Source: an uncultured Verrucomicrobiota bacterium (GTDB lineage: Bacteria; Verrucomicrobiota; Verrucomicrobiia; Limisphaerales; CAIQOK01). From it: a stretch of DNA of 43,245 bases. Position 1 is the stretch's first letter. The number at the start of each line of letters is the position of its first letter. Under the pieces are notes generated by a model. That model saw only the letters and a program-made list of their open reading frames with translations, did not search any database and was not told the DNA's origin. Positions 20,097 through 33,764 of this stretch are shown one piece after another. Position numbers and translations under genes: made by a program. The stretch covers positions 1 through 43,245 of the forward strand of contig CAIQOK010000010.1 in assembly GCA_903873415.1 (NCBI GenBank), given 5' to 3'.

Positions 20097-20732
20097 AAAA
20101 TGAATCAACCCGGTTGAAGGAGTGAAAAACAGCGGCCAAACACCGCCGCCAAACCGGAACCAACCCGTCAACCCAAGTAGCCGGACGTGTTTTGAGGCCG
20201 GTTAAGGGGCATAAGACATCAGTCATCCTTGAGATTTGAAAACGTCGCTTTATTCAGCGTTTCCTTGGAGCGTGAAGGCAAGGATAAGATTTTCTTGGAC
20301 ACCTTGCCGGGCAAATTCACGGTCACACGAACGGGAGCTTGAACCCATTGCGGACGCGGTTGCTTTTCTGATCCGCCAACGCAGCGTCCCACGCCTCGCA
20401 GATGACTGCGCGGGCCGCCTCAATGCCTGCCTTGGGGCAGACGGCTCGGCCTGTGCCGCTGATGCCGAAGTCGTCACGGACGCTGACCTTAATGAAGATG
20501 CCGCCCAGCTTATGGCGATGAATACGTGTCGAGGCGGTTTCCTTTTAACTGCAACACCATCCGGTGTCGAATGGCTGCGAAAAATTCTTGTTTTGGGTGC
20601 GTTTATGTTTGCATCCGTATCCCGTTTGCTTTAACCAGACCGCGCTGATGCATATTTCGCGTCCCCCCTTCACTTGGAACGCTAATCGTGCTTGAGCCGA
20701 TATTCACCATTATTCAATTGCAGAGGCGAACC
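20097..20732. other. Decayed stretch between IS5 remnant and RCC1-repeat gene
   Basis: 636 bases without a gene I can name. On the minus strand fragments such as GRAVCPKAGIEAARAVICEA and VNLPGKVSKKILSLPSRSKE (frames differ, about 20530-20210) look protein-like and may be remains of a broken gene. The plus-strand open frame at 20236-20634 is not convincing. An AGAGGCG sequence at 20722-20728 would serve as ribosome-binding site for the ATG at 20733. Confidence 0.4.
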
Positions 20733-23692
20733 ATGAAAAACAAAACCATCATCTTTCTTGCGCTGCTCGGCGTGCTTTCCTCCACCCCCATCGCCCAAGC
20801 GGCGCTGCCAGCGGCGCCTGGTTCGCCTACGGCCTGACGCCTAATCTGGCGATTGCCGGAATCATCCCCAATCCTAGTTTTGAGTCCGACACCTTCACGA
20901 CTTTCCCGGGTTACGCCAGTGTCAATGGCGGTGCCATAGCCGGATGGGTTCTCTCGGATCCCGCCAGAGTGGGGCTGAACCCGGCTGGCGGAAGTCCCTT
21001 TGCCGACAACGGCGCTATCCCGGAGGGGGCCAATGTTGCGTTCATTCAAAGCATGGATAATTCCTTGAATACCATCTCCACCACCCTGACCAATCTGACG
21101 CCCAATGGCATTTATGAGCTGAGCTTCCGCGCAAATCACCGATCTGGATACGGCACCACCCCCAATCCCATCTGGCAAATGAGCGTCCAAGCTGAAATTT
21201 CCTTCACAGCGTCGCCGGCGGTGGGCGGAAACAACGGTTACTATACAAACTTTGGGATTTTCACCGCCTCCCTAGGGACGACGGCAAACCTTGTTCTGGG
21301 CAATCAAACCGCCGATGACTCCACGATTTTGCTGGATGCCTTCTCCATCAATCAGGCCACCGGCGGTATTAATCTGGGCAACGGCTCTGCAAATCTGATC
21401 GCGACCAACCAGCTCACCGGGCTGACGCCGGCCACCACGTATTATTACCGCCTTGAGGCGACGAACAGCTCGGGACGCACTCTGGGAACGATTTTGAGTT
21501 TCACTACCGCGGTTGCCGTGCCGTCGGTAGTCACCCAACCCGCGACGAGTGTCAACCCCACCAACGCCATCCTCAACGGCATGGTGAGCCCGAACGGCGC
21601 GGCTACCCAAGTCTGGTTCAACTATGGCACCACCACCAACTACGGCAGCATGACGGCCACCGCCATTCTGCCAGCCTCGACGGCAACATTTTCGGTCAGT
21701 AATCTGGTTTTCAGCCTCACGCCCGGCAAAGTCTACCACTATCAGGTGGTGGCGGCCAATAACGCGGTGACGAATTTCGGTAGTGACCTGACCTTTTTCA
21801 GCTTGCTGGCAGCACCCCAGGTCGCGTTGCCCACCTTGGCCCTGATCGGACCGGCAAGGCTGACTAATGAGTGCCACAGCCCTTACAGCGAACAGGGTGC
21901 GGGCGGGACTAGTGCTCTGACCGCGCGTGCAGCGCACACTCTGGCGCTGCAGGTCGACGGAACAGTTGCCGCGTGGGGATATAATGGCAATGGGCAGTTG
22001 AACATACCCACGGGGTTGAGAAAAGTTGTGGCCCTTGCCGCTGGCCAGCTTCACAGTCTGGCTTTGAGAAGCGATGGGACGATCGCCGCGTGGGGAGATA
22101 ACACCTATGGCGAGTTGAACATTCCAACCGGGTTAAGCAACGTGGTGGCTATCGCCGGAGGTTATTTTCATAGTCTGGCTCTGCGGAACGACGGGACGGT
22201 CGCTGGGTGGGGATATAATGTCGATGGCGAAACGACTGTTCCCGCCGGCTTAAGCAACGTGGTGGCTGTCGCCGGAGGTCGAGCTCATAGTCTGGCTCTA
22301 AGAAGCGATGGGACGATCGCCGCGTGGGGAGATAATCTCGATGGCGAGTTGAACATTCCAACCGGGTTAAGCAACGTGGTGGCTATCGCCGGAGGTTATT
22401 TTCACAGTCTGGCTCTGCGGAACGACGGGACGGTCGCTGCGTGGGGAGATAATAGCTCTGGCCAGTTGAACATGCCAGCCGGGTTGAGCAACGTTGTGGC
22501 TATCGCGGGAGGCTATGCTTACAGTCTGGTGCTGCGGAGCGATGGGACGGTCGCTGCGTGGGGAGATAATGAATCTGGGCAGTTGAACATCCCCACCGGC
22601 TTGAGCAACGTGGTGGCGATCGCCGCAGGCGATTTTTACGGTCTGGCTCTTAGAGGCGATGGGACGCTCGCAGCGTGGGGAAATAACGCCCTAAGACAAT
22701 TGGACATTCCTGCCAGTATTTTTTTGCACTGCACAATCAGCGGCAGCGTGAACACCGACGCTCCAGGGATCTACGTGCTGAGCTACAGCGCCACCAATTT
22801 TCTGGGGGCCAGCACCATCACCAACACCCGAACCGTGGTAGTTGCAGACACCCTTCCGCCCGTAATCAGCCTGCTGGGACCAAGTTCGCTGACTACTCCG
22901 CTGAATGCGCCCTTCATCGATCCCGGCGCAACGGCGCTGGACGCCTGTGGCGGTAGTTTTGCCATAACCACCGACAGCAGCACGGTTAATGTGGCTCAGC
23001 CGGGCACCTATACCGTGACCTACCGTTCCACGGACAGCTATGGCAACACCGCCACCAACACCCGCACCGTGGTGGTGGCCACAGTGCCTGCTATCTCCGG
23101 TCTTGGCGCCTTGGTCATCTCCAGAAACGGAGTGACCGGTATTCGCACCGTCACCCTGGCCGCTCTGGTGAACCCGAATGGTCTGGATACGACTGTCAAT
23201 TTTCAATATGGCCTGAGCCTAGCTTATGGTGGAACAAACAATGCCTCAGCGTTGCCAGCCACCTTTAGTCCGAGCAACGAGACGTTCAGTTTGGACCTAA
23301 GTGCGGGCCTCACCTACCACTGGCGGCTAGTGGCGTCGAACAGTTTGGGCACCAGCATTTCGCCAGACCAGACCTTCAACACCGACACGCCTGGCGGCGG
23401 CCTCCCCGGCGACCTGAACGGGGACGGCGTGGTAAGCCAGTCCGAGCTGGAAGCGGTGTATGCCAACTACGTGACCAACAGCCCGTGGCTTTATATGACC
23501 AATGTGGCGGGCCTCGGCGGGACAAACGTGAGCTTCACGCTCCCCAACTCCGTCGCCGGCGCCTACACGGTCCAATACAGCACCAACCTGGTAAACTGGA
23601 TTCCTCTCGGCCCGGCTATACCACGCCACCTCTTCACTGACACCAACGCGCCGACCGTGCCTCAGCGTTATTACCGCTTGAGTTATCCGTGA
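20733..23692 (+). CDS. Secreted RCC1-propeller/Ig-like repeat protein, frameshifted after the signal peptide
   Basis: ATG 20733 encodes a clear Sec signal peptide (MKNKTIIFLALLGVLSSTPI, then AQAALP), but this frame stops at 20835. The frame of the mature protein is open from before 20810 (SGAWFAYGLTPN) to TAA-free 23692, so one base seems lost near 20807-20815. Order in the mature part: a lectin-like module with NPSFES near its start, two fibronectin III-like modules (LTGLTPATTYYYRLEATNSS), an Ig-like DUF5011/HYR-type domain split by seven RCC1 repeats, a second such Ig-like domain (PPVISLLGPSSLT), another FN3-like unit, a Ca-binding dockerin-like loop DLNGDGVVSQSEL, and the C-terminal YSTNLVNW...YYRLSYP region common in Verrucomicrobia. 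Probably extracellular; role unknown. A GTG at 20969 is the first available start in the long frame but falls inside a domain. Confidence 0.75.
21908..22709 (+). repeat. Seven tandem 117-bp (39-residue) RCC1 repeats
   Basis: Units begin at 21908, 22025, 22142, 22259, 22376, 22493 and 22610, each encoding a version of VVAIAGGYFHSLALRNDGTV-AAWGDN...GLSN. Seven units would close one RCC1 beta-propeller. The stretches 22071-22206 and 22305-22440, exactly two units (234 bp) apart, differ at about five positions by eye, which points to a recent duplication or gene conversion of a two-unit block. Confidence 0.9.
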
Positions 23693-23816
23693 TTGGTGAA
23701 ACCAAATAAACGACCCAACGCTCCCAAGTCCCCTGTGTGCTGAACCTCTCAGCGTTTCAGCCAAGAACGAATGACGATTCAGCCCCTGCGCACAAAGGCG
23801 CTCGGATCTTTGTTTG

Positions 23817-25274
23817 TCAGTGCTTGTTCGGGGTGGAAGGGTTATTGCCCATGCGTCTGCCGATCAATCGGTAGAGCAGGGTGGCAGCCAAACCGATCAA
23901 GCCGAGTTGTAAGAGTTTCACAAAGGCGTGATCGACCAGAGCCTTTCCGCTGGTTTGCGCCGCTTGCAACGCGGGGGTTATTTGCCCCGCCAATCGTGAA
24001 AGATTGGTCGAGGCGAGGGTTTGATTGAAGGTGAGTAGCATCTCGTTGAGTTGCCCTGCCGCGGATTCCAACCTGAGTGCGGTTTCGGCGTAATCCTCTA
24101 TTCGGAAAGGCTCTGTGTTGGTGGTGGTGCTGGAGAACCGGTTTGTCTCCCCGACTCCGAACCGCTGCATCAAGAGGTCGAAGGTTGTCAGGGTGGTGTT
24201 TAAGGAGGCCGACATCAGGGAGCCGGTGCTAAGAGTCTGACGAATCTCGGTGGCAAGAGGGGCGAGTTTTTGTTCTTGGGATTGGAGGGCCTTGAAGATT
24301 TCCTGCCGCTCGGCGCTGAGCTGGGCGGGAAGCTGCTCCGCAGTCCGGGTGAATCGCTCAAATGAGGCGGTGAGTTGGGTGGAGTTGGTGACGAGTTGAG
24401 CGATGGCAGGGAGGTCGGTTGCGTCGAGGCTGAGCAGCTCGGTTTGCCAGCGCAGGAGCTGGGGCAGCTTTTGTGAAACATAGAGCGCCCGTTCGCCAAA
24501 AAGCCGGGTCAACGCCACTTCGTGGGTGGCAGGGTCCAAAGCGGACAGTGGATCGAGCTTGAGCAGATCCAAAACGCCGCCGGGTTTTTGGGGTTTGGTT
24601 GGGCTGGATTGGGCTAATTGCCAGATCAGCCCCGTGGCACGGGCTTCAATCACGCCTTGGGGCAGGGGATTCTGGTGGTGCCAGGCTTCAATGGCTGCGC
24701 GCAATTCCGACAGCTGCTCCGGGGTAAGCAGGCGCTTGGTCAAATCCCACAGGCTTGTCTCCGTGTCGTGCAACCCCAGGAGCAGCGGCTGCGAGGACGC
24801 GCCGAAAACCTTCGGTCCCCAGTATTCCTCCAGGCCTTTCCGTGTCATCGTCACAAACACCGTCATGTCCAGCAGGTTGCCCACGGAATTGGGACTGGAA
24901 ACCATGGAGAGAGCCTGGGAATTCAACGCCGTTTTCCAATGCAACACCTCGGCGCGGGTCGGTTCATTTGTCCCGCGCCGCAGATGGTTCACCGCGACAG
25001 TGGCTCGGTAAGTGAACTCATCGGCCAGTCGCAGCAGTTGCTGCTGCAGGGCGACCGGATCGAGGGGGGGCGGTTCTGATTTTGCGGTGGTGACTGTCTG
25101 CAGCGCTCTTGAGGGCGCTTGGGAGACTCCTTTGATCACCTGGCAGCCTTGCATGAGCGGGCAGAGCAATGCGGCCAAGGCCAAGCTACACCCAGCACAG
25201 ATCTGGAAGCGGGCCTCAAAGAGTTTGCTCCGCCGGTTCCGGGGTGGACAGACTGGGGTCGGATTAAGGGGCAT
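23817..25274 (-). CDS. Lipoprotein with C-terminal transmembrane segment, function unknown
   Basis: 485 residues. A long basic N-region precedes a hydrophobic stretch ending in a lipobox, LMQG-C44, so the chain is probably lipidated at Cys44. Conserved-looking stretches are LRRGTNEPTRAEVLHWKTAL and LLDMTVFVTMTRKGLEEYWG; the middle is helical with many Gln and Thr. Near the C-terminus a second hydrophobic helix (LLQLGLIGLAATLLYRLIGR) is followed by a basic tail. I do not recognise the family. The start overlaps the stop of the upstream lipoprotein gene by 11 bases, so the two form an operon. A shorter N-terminus is possible. Confidence 0.75.
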   Translation of the reverse strand: MPLNPTPVCPPRNRRSKLFEARFQICAGCSLALAALLCPLMQGCQVIKGVSQAPSRALQTVTTAKSEPPPLDPVALQQQLLRLADEFTYRATVAVNHLRRGTNEPTRAEVLHWKTALNSQALSMVSSPNSVGNLLDMTVFVTMTRKGLEEYWGPKVFGASSQPLLLGLHDTETSLWDLTKRLLTPEQLSELRAAIEAWHHQNPLPQGVIEARATGLIWQLAQSSPTKPQKPGGVLDLLKLDPLSALDPATHEVALTRLFGERALYVSQKLPQLLRWQTELLSLDATDLPAIAQLVTNSTQLTASFERFTRTAEQLPAQLSAERQEIFKALQSQEQKLAPLATEIRQTLSTGSLMSASLNTTLTTFDLLMQRFGVGETNRFSSTTTNTEPFRIEDYAETALRLESAAGQLNEMLLTFNQTLASTNLSRLAGQITPALQAAQTSGKALVDHAFVKLLQLGLIGLAATLLYRLIGRRMGNNPSTPNKH

Positions 25275-25806
25275 GAATCGGTTGCTCCTTGGGTTGGTAG
25301 GGGATCGGAGGACTTGCTTTGGAGGTGATCCTGAACAGCGACGATTCCTGGCTTGTGCGTTTGGTGACCCGCCCGTAATGACCTTTGAGCGCAGGTCCCG
25401 GCCGGTGTTCTTTGCGCTCGATCAGGGTGCTGCCTTCCGGGGTTAGCACGACTTCCACTGGGGTGATCATGCCGTTGTGGACATCGACCTCCAAGTCGTC
25501 CGGGCCGAGAACGGGTCGATTTAGAAAAGTGATTCTCAGGCGATAATGGCCTGGAGGAAAGCCCAGGCGCAACACCCCTCCCGCGGGAGGTGCGAATTTT
25601 GAGGAAATCGGGCGGAAATCCCCCCGCGGCTTGTCGAACACGCTCACTTGCCAGCTCAACTCGCTCTTCTCTCCCGCTCGGAAATCAACATAGCCAGTGC
25701 CGGCCCGGGCCCGGGCCGGGTTCACATCCCGTGTGCTGCAACCAGCCACCCCCATTGCCAGCAGTGACAAAATCCAAATTATCCATATCGAGGTTTCTTT
25801 TTTCAT
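25264..25806 (-). CDS. Small lipoprotein, function unknown
   Basis: 180 residues. The signal peptide is typical for a lipoprotein: MKKETSIWIIWILSLLAMGV followed by AG-C23 as lipobox. The mature part has a beta-rich look (GYVDFRAGEKSELSWQVSVF, GHYRLRITFLNRP, ITPVEVVLTPEGS), resembling PEGA-like or Ig-like surface modules, but I cannot name a family. First gene of a two-gene operon, overlapping the next start by 11 bases. Divergent from the PSCyt1 gene with 174 bases between the starts. Confidence 0.75.
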   Translation of the reverse strand: MKKETSIWIIWILSLLAMGVAGCSTRDVNPARARAGTGYVDFRAGEKSELSWQVSVFDKPRGDFRPISSKFAPPAGGVLRLGFPPGHYRLRITFLNRPVLGPDDLEVDVHNGMITPVEVVLTPEGSTLIERKEHRPGPALKGHYGRVTKRTSQESSLFRITSKASPPIPYQPKEQPIHAP

Positions 25807-25980
25807 CCGGGTCCCATGTCGTTGAGCTTAGGCGGGGAGGCTCCCCGGTTGCAATCCCGGATCGGCGGTGGAGCTAAGCCCGAGTGGCAAAGGTTTTCGG
25901 TCCGGAATTTTTTGATTTGGGGTGCAAATAGACTTTGCTCGGCAGTGTTTGCCAGCCATGATTTGAGCTTGACCCAGACA

Positions 25981-30054
<4,074 letters not shown>

Positions 30055-30213
30055 CGCCTGCGCATTGTCGAATCGAAGCCCGGATGAGCGCGTTGAAACC
30101 ACGCTGCGCCAAAGGTCTGTCGCACCGTCTTCTGCTTCATACGATTGGGGGGGAAGGCGGGCGCCTGGCCGGGTGTTTTTTGGTTTTTCCATAATGGTTT
30201 CGGCTCTTTTATC

Positions 30214-31620
30214 ATGAAACAAATGATCACCCGCCGCGAGATGCTCCAGCGTTGTTCCACGGGGTTCGGCATGTTGGCGTTGGCCGGACTGATGCCGCAG
30301 AACCTCTTGGGCGCCTTGCGCCGCCCTGCGCCGGACTTCAAGCCGCGCGCCAAGAACGTGATCTTTTGCTACATGTCCGGCGGCGTCTCGCATATCGACT
30401 CCTTCGACCCCAAGCCGATGCTCAAAAAACTCGCCGGGCAGGCGATGCCGGTGAAGGTGGAGCGGACGATGTTTGACAACAACGGCCAGATTTTCGCCAG
30501 CCCCTTCGAGTTCAATCAGCATGGCAAGAGCGGTATCCCGATCAGTTCGATGTTTCCGAAGATCGCCCGATGGTGCGCCGACGATCTGGCCGTGATCCGT
30601 TCGATGACGTCCAAGGTGAACGAGCATGCCCAGGCGAATTATTTTTTTCACACCGGGTTTCCAGTGATGGGGTATCCCAGCGCCGGAGCCTGGGTGAACT
30701 ACGGACTGGGCTCGGTGAGCCAAAACCTGCCCGGCTTCGTGGTGCTGCAAAGCGGCGGTGCGGCCGTGCCGCACGGAGGGGTGGGTTTGTTCAGCAGCGG
30801 ATTCCTTCCCGCCCAGCATCAGGCTTCCGTCCTGACGGCCGATGCCCGCGAGCCGGTGCCGAACATCACCCCCAAGGAAGCCGGTGACATGCAGAGAGCC
30901 AGGCTCGATTTCGTCCGGGATTTGGACACGGATTTCGCCAGCCGCAACGCACAGGTGGAGGCGGCGGTGAAAAATTACGAGACCGCTTATCGCATGCAGT
31001 CCGCCGTGCCGGACCTGGTGGATGTTTCCGGTGAAACGGCCGCCACCCGCACCCTCTACGGCATCGACGATCTGCACCCTCAAAAGGCGGCTTATGCCAG
31101 GCAGTGCCTGCTGGCACGCCGCCTGGTGGAACGCGGCGTCCGATTTGTTGAACTAAGCTGCTTGACCCAGAACATCGGGGCGGGGGGCGCGCCCAATCCT
31201 TGGGACCAGCACGGCGATCTGGAAAAAGGTCACGGTGCCATGGCCAACCAGGTCGATCAACCCATCGCGGCGCTACTTCAGGATTTGAAACAACGCGGAT
31301 TGCTTGACGAGACGCTGGTGATCTGGGCGGGGGAATTCGGGCGCACGCCCTTTTCCCAGGGCAGCAATGGGCGCGACCACAATCCCTACGGATTCTCGGT
31401 CTGGCTGGCTGGCGGCGGTGTGAAAGGCGGCACCATCTACGGCGCAACGGACGATCTCGGGTATCATGCCGTGGACAAGATCACCACTGTTTACGATCTC
31501 TGGGCGACGGTTCTGCATCTGATGGGGCTGAATCACGAGAACCTGACCTACCTCTCCGGCGGCCGGAATTTCCGACTCACCGATGTGTTTGGAAATGTGA
31601 TTAAAGACATTATCGCCTGA
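30214..31620 (+). CDS. DUF1501 protein with twin-arginine signal
   Basis: 468 residues. The N-terminus [20 protein letters not shown] has a twin-arginine motif (R7-R8), so it is probably exported folded. The DUF1501 (alkaline phosphatase/sulfatase-like fold) body shows [20 protein letters not shown] near the start, [40 protein letters not shown] and [20 protein letters not shown]. It follows the PSCyt1/DUF1549/DUF1553 gene by 159 bases on the same strand, the standard pairing, and the two likely work together. ATG 30214 is chosen at the Tat signal; the frame also extends upstream. Confidence 0.93.
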   Translation: MKQMITRREMLQRCSTGFGMLALAGLMPQNLLGALRRPAPDFKPRAKNVIFCYMSGGVSHIDSFDPKPMLKKLAGQAMPVKVERTMFDNNGQIFASPFEFNQHGKSGIPISSMFPKIARWCADDLAVIRSMTSKVNEHAQANYFFHTGFPVMGYPSAGAWVNYGLGSVSQNLPGFVVLQSGGAAVPHGGVGLFSSGFLPAQHQASVLTADAREPVPNITPKEAGDMQRARLDFVRDLDTDFASRNAQVEAAVKNYETAYRMQSAVPDLVDVSGETAATRTLYGIDDLHPQKAAYARQCLLARRLVERGVRFVELSCLTQNIGAGGAPNPWDQHGDLEKGHGAMANQVDQPIAALLQDLKQRGLLDETLVIWAGEFGRTPFSQGSNGRDHNPYGFSVWLAGGGVKGGTIYGATDDLGYHAVDKITTVYDLWATVLHLMGLNHENLTYLSGGRNFRLTDVFGNVIKDIIA

Positions 31621-31711
31621 CCCGCAGCGCCAGCGTTCATGCTCTGCAAGGTCTGAGCGCCGTGAAAGCGCCCGGGAAAAAGTTGGGAAAGGCGAAGAAG
31701 AAATGGGTGGT

Positions 31712-31774
31712 GGGTTGGAGTTGAAACCATCCAGATCGGGCCTCAGCAGGGTGGTGTTCGCGCGGCTCCAACCC
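31712..31774. repeat. Inverted repeat between convergent genes
   Basis: GGGTTGGAG (31712-31720) and CTCCAACCC (31766-31774) are exact reverse complements with a 45-base loop, in the gap between two convergent stops (31620 and 31851). There is a CATTTTT after the right arm. It may be a weak terminator or a chance match; the long loop argues against an efficient one. Confidence 0.3.
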
Positions 31775-31850
31775 CCTCATTTTTCTGGACGGTGATCAAC
31801 CGGAGGATTAGTTGCAGAGCCGGTTTCGGCGTCCGTCCTGTTGTCGCCAG

Positions 31851-32648
31851 TCAGGCCACGATGGTGTGATTCAGTGGTGCGGCATTTTCTGACGGTCGGT
31901 TTTGCCGGGCTTTTACTCTGGCAGCACTCAGGAATTCTTTGAGCCGGCAGTTGAATTCCGGGGCGCAGCGCTGGCTGAGCTGTAGCACCACCGGGAGGTG
32001 TCGTATCCGCACCTCCGTTCTGCCTCGCCCGTCTTTCTGCACTGAGACTAGAAAGTCCAGATTGATGATGGACTGGCGGTGGATGCGCACGAACTGCGAG
32101 CCGGGCAGTTCCTCGATCCATTGCTTGAGCGGTTTTCGGAAGAGCATTTTCTGATCAGCGCCCCAGAAGGCCTGTGAATATTCGCCTGCCGACACGACGA
32201 CTTTCAACTCGGAAAAGTTCACCAGTTGGATCTTTTTCTGGCTTGCGGCCAGAAAGGAGGGATTGTTGGTCTGGTCGCTGCGGTCTTTGTTCTGATGCGG
32301 GGCGGGATGCAAGCGCAATGCAAGCCCGTTTTCCTTGCTTTCGTTAAGGTGTTTCCTGTTCAGGGCCAGATCCTCCAGCCACTGCAAGCCGGCATTTTCG
32401 CTGCCTAATTCCCCCGCCACCATGGAGAGAACCTCAAGGAGCTTTTTGACGGTCTCCGACCTCCGCCATTCTTCTGTGTCCCGTTTTGTGAGGCTCGCTG
32501 TCGCCGTGCCCAGAAGCTCGACTAAGCGTGCGGAGGCGGAGATCAACTTGTCATCCTTCCGCCCGGAGGCGGCCGGTTCCCGCCGGCCAATCCCGGCCTT
32601 CAAGTCCACTAGGGTTGTCGAAGGAGGTGTCTTTGATTTCATATTCAT
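31851..32648 (-). CDS. LytTR-type DNA-binding protein without receiver domain
   Basis: 265 residues. The C-terminal half (about 140-250) is a LytTR domain: IQLVNFSELKVVVSAGEYSQ, MLFRKPLKQWIEELPGSQFV and RIHRQSIINLDFLVSV, with the FVRIHRQSIIN block diagnostic. There is no receiver domain in front; the N-terminal 130 residues are charged and not recognised, with a possible helical stretch at 45-100. LytTR proteins bind direct repeats upstream of target promoters. The gene is transcribed away from the signalling operon, with 738 bases in between, so that gap is a natural candidate for its binding sites. Met3 (32642) is an alternative start. Confidence 0.85.
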   Translation of the reverse strand: MNMKSKTPPSTTLVDLKAGIGRREPAASGRKDDKLISASARLVELLGTATASLTKRDTEEWRRSETVKKLLEVLSMVAGELGSENAGLQWLEDLALNRKHLNESKENGLALRLHPAPHQNKDRSDQTNNPSFLAASQKKIQLVNFSELKVVVSAGEYSQAFWGADQKMLFRKPLKQWIEELPGSQFVRIHRQSIINLDFLVSVQKDGRGRTEVRIRHLPVVLQLSQRCAPEFNCRLKEFLSAARVKARQNRPSENAAPLNHTIVA

Positions 32649-33386
32649 AATCAGCCGCAGATCCCGCCGACCCGCCGTCGGCCCTCGGGATCCTCGACTG
32701 GGGATCTGGATCGTTTCGTTTGTGCCACTTTTCGCAAGAGCCTCAACCTGGCCTTTGCCCGTTTTCCAGCCTCCACCTTAACCCATGGGATTGTTCATGA
32801 TAGATGCCACTTCTACGTAATCCGCCTCGGTAGTTTTATGGAGGCCGCCGCATCGCATTTAGTGATGAGCAGGCATCTGTGATCCGTAAATCCCCTGTGT
32901 TAACTGAGGGCGCAACGGACGTCCTCGCGTCATTGAAACTTAATTCAGGGTGATGCTTTATCCTCGGTGGGTGCGGGCGGTCAGGCCGAACTGCCAAGGA
33001 TGTGGCTGAGGTCCGTTGTCTGAATTCGTCGCCGGTCGGCAGGTCGGGATTGCCGGGAGTGCAAACGCCGCGCCTCAGGAGGGCGGACAACTACGGGCGG
33101 CGAACAAGGGTGGAACCAGAACGCACTGCTGCCTCACGACTGACGGCTCTCATTCGGATCGTTCGCCTCCTTCCCGGGGGGGGGCTGCCAGTGCGGAAGT
33201 GCAGGGGTTGATTGAGAAAATATGCTTTGCGATCCATGCCTGCTGCACTACGCTAAATTTTCATCTATATGTGGAAGATTGATCGGCATGATCGCGGGCT
33301 GCGCAGGTTGCGCCATGCCATTTAGCCCGACAGACGACCGTGCTTTGAAAGCTTCACTTCTCCTGGGCGATAACCGTCAAGAAAGC
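32649..33386. other. 738-base gene-free region between the LytTR gene and the signalling operon
   Basis: Short open frames occur on both strands but none resembles a protein. The frame of the response regulator extends back to 33222 with internal ATGs at 33288 and 33315, yet receiver homology begins only at 33387. The region should contain the divergent promoters of the LytTR gene and of the ten-gene operon, and perhaps a long leader; I could not pick a convincing -35/-10 pair or LytTR direct repeat by eye. Confidence 0.5.
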
Positions 33387-33764
33387 ATGCGAAAAATATT
33401 GTTGGTTGAGGATAACGAAATGAACCGGGACATGCTCTCGCGCCGCTTGGAGCGGCGCGGCTTCCAGGTGTTGATCGCCGTGGACGGGGGGCAGGGGGTC
33501 GCGATGGCGCGGTCGGATCTTCCCGAACTCATCTTGATGGATATGAGCCTGCCGGTCATAGACGGTTGGGAGGCCACGCGGATGCTCAAAGCGGATGCGG
33601 CCACGCGGGGAATTCCTGTGATAGGCCTGACGGCTCATGCCATGGCGGGCGACCGGGAAAAGTGCCTGGAAGCGGGCTGTGACGATTACGACACCAAGCC
33701 CGTCGAGCTGGTGCGGCTTTTGGAGAAAATCAACGTCCTGCTTCCCAGCAGCCCCGCACCGTGA
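33387..33764 (+). CDS. Single-domain response regulator (CheY/DivK-like)
   Basis: 125 residues, receiver domain only. Acidic pocket E8-D9 in LLVEDNEMNR, phosphoacceptor D52 in LILMDMSLPVIDGW, the switch T82 in IGLTAHAMAG, and K104 in DTKPVE are all present, so it should be phosphorylatable. No output domain, so it must act by protein contact, or as phosphate carrier between kinase and other receivers. The ATG at 33387 starts exactly at MRKILLVEDN. It heads the operon; its TGA overlaps the GTG of the phosphatase gene. Confidence 0.9.
   Translation: MRKILLVEDNEMNRDMLSRRLERRGFQVLIAVDGGQGVAMARSDLPELILMDMSLPVIDGWEATRMLKADAATRGIPVIGLTAHAMAGDREKCLEAGCDDYDTKPVELVRLLEKINVLLPSSPAP

Noticed and set aside
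20236-20634. Plus-strand open frame of 132 codons in the decayed stretch
   Set aside because: No ribosome-binding site or motif was seen, and protein-like fragments in this area appear on the other strand in different frames.
21908-22709. Regular 117-bp repeats considered as a CRISPR-like or other non-coding array
   Set aside because: The repeats are contiguous without spacers, keep one reading frame and encode RCC1 blades, so they are coding repeats.
33222-33386. Upstream extension of the response-regulator frame to 33222
   Set aside because: The added 55 residues are Cys/Ala-rich and unlike a receiver; homology starts at the ATG at 33387 with an AAGAAAG sequence just before it.
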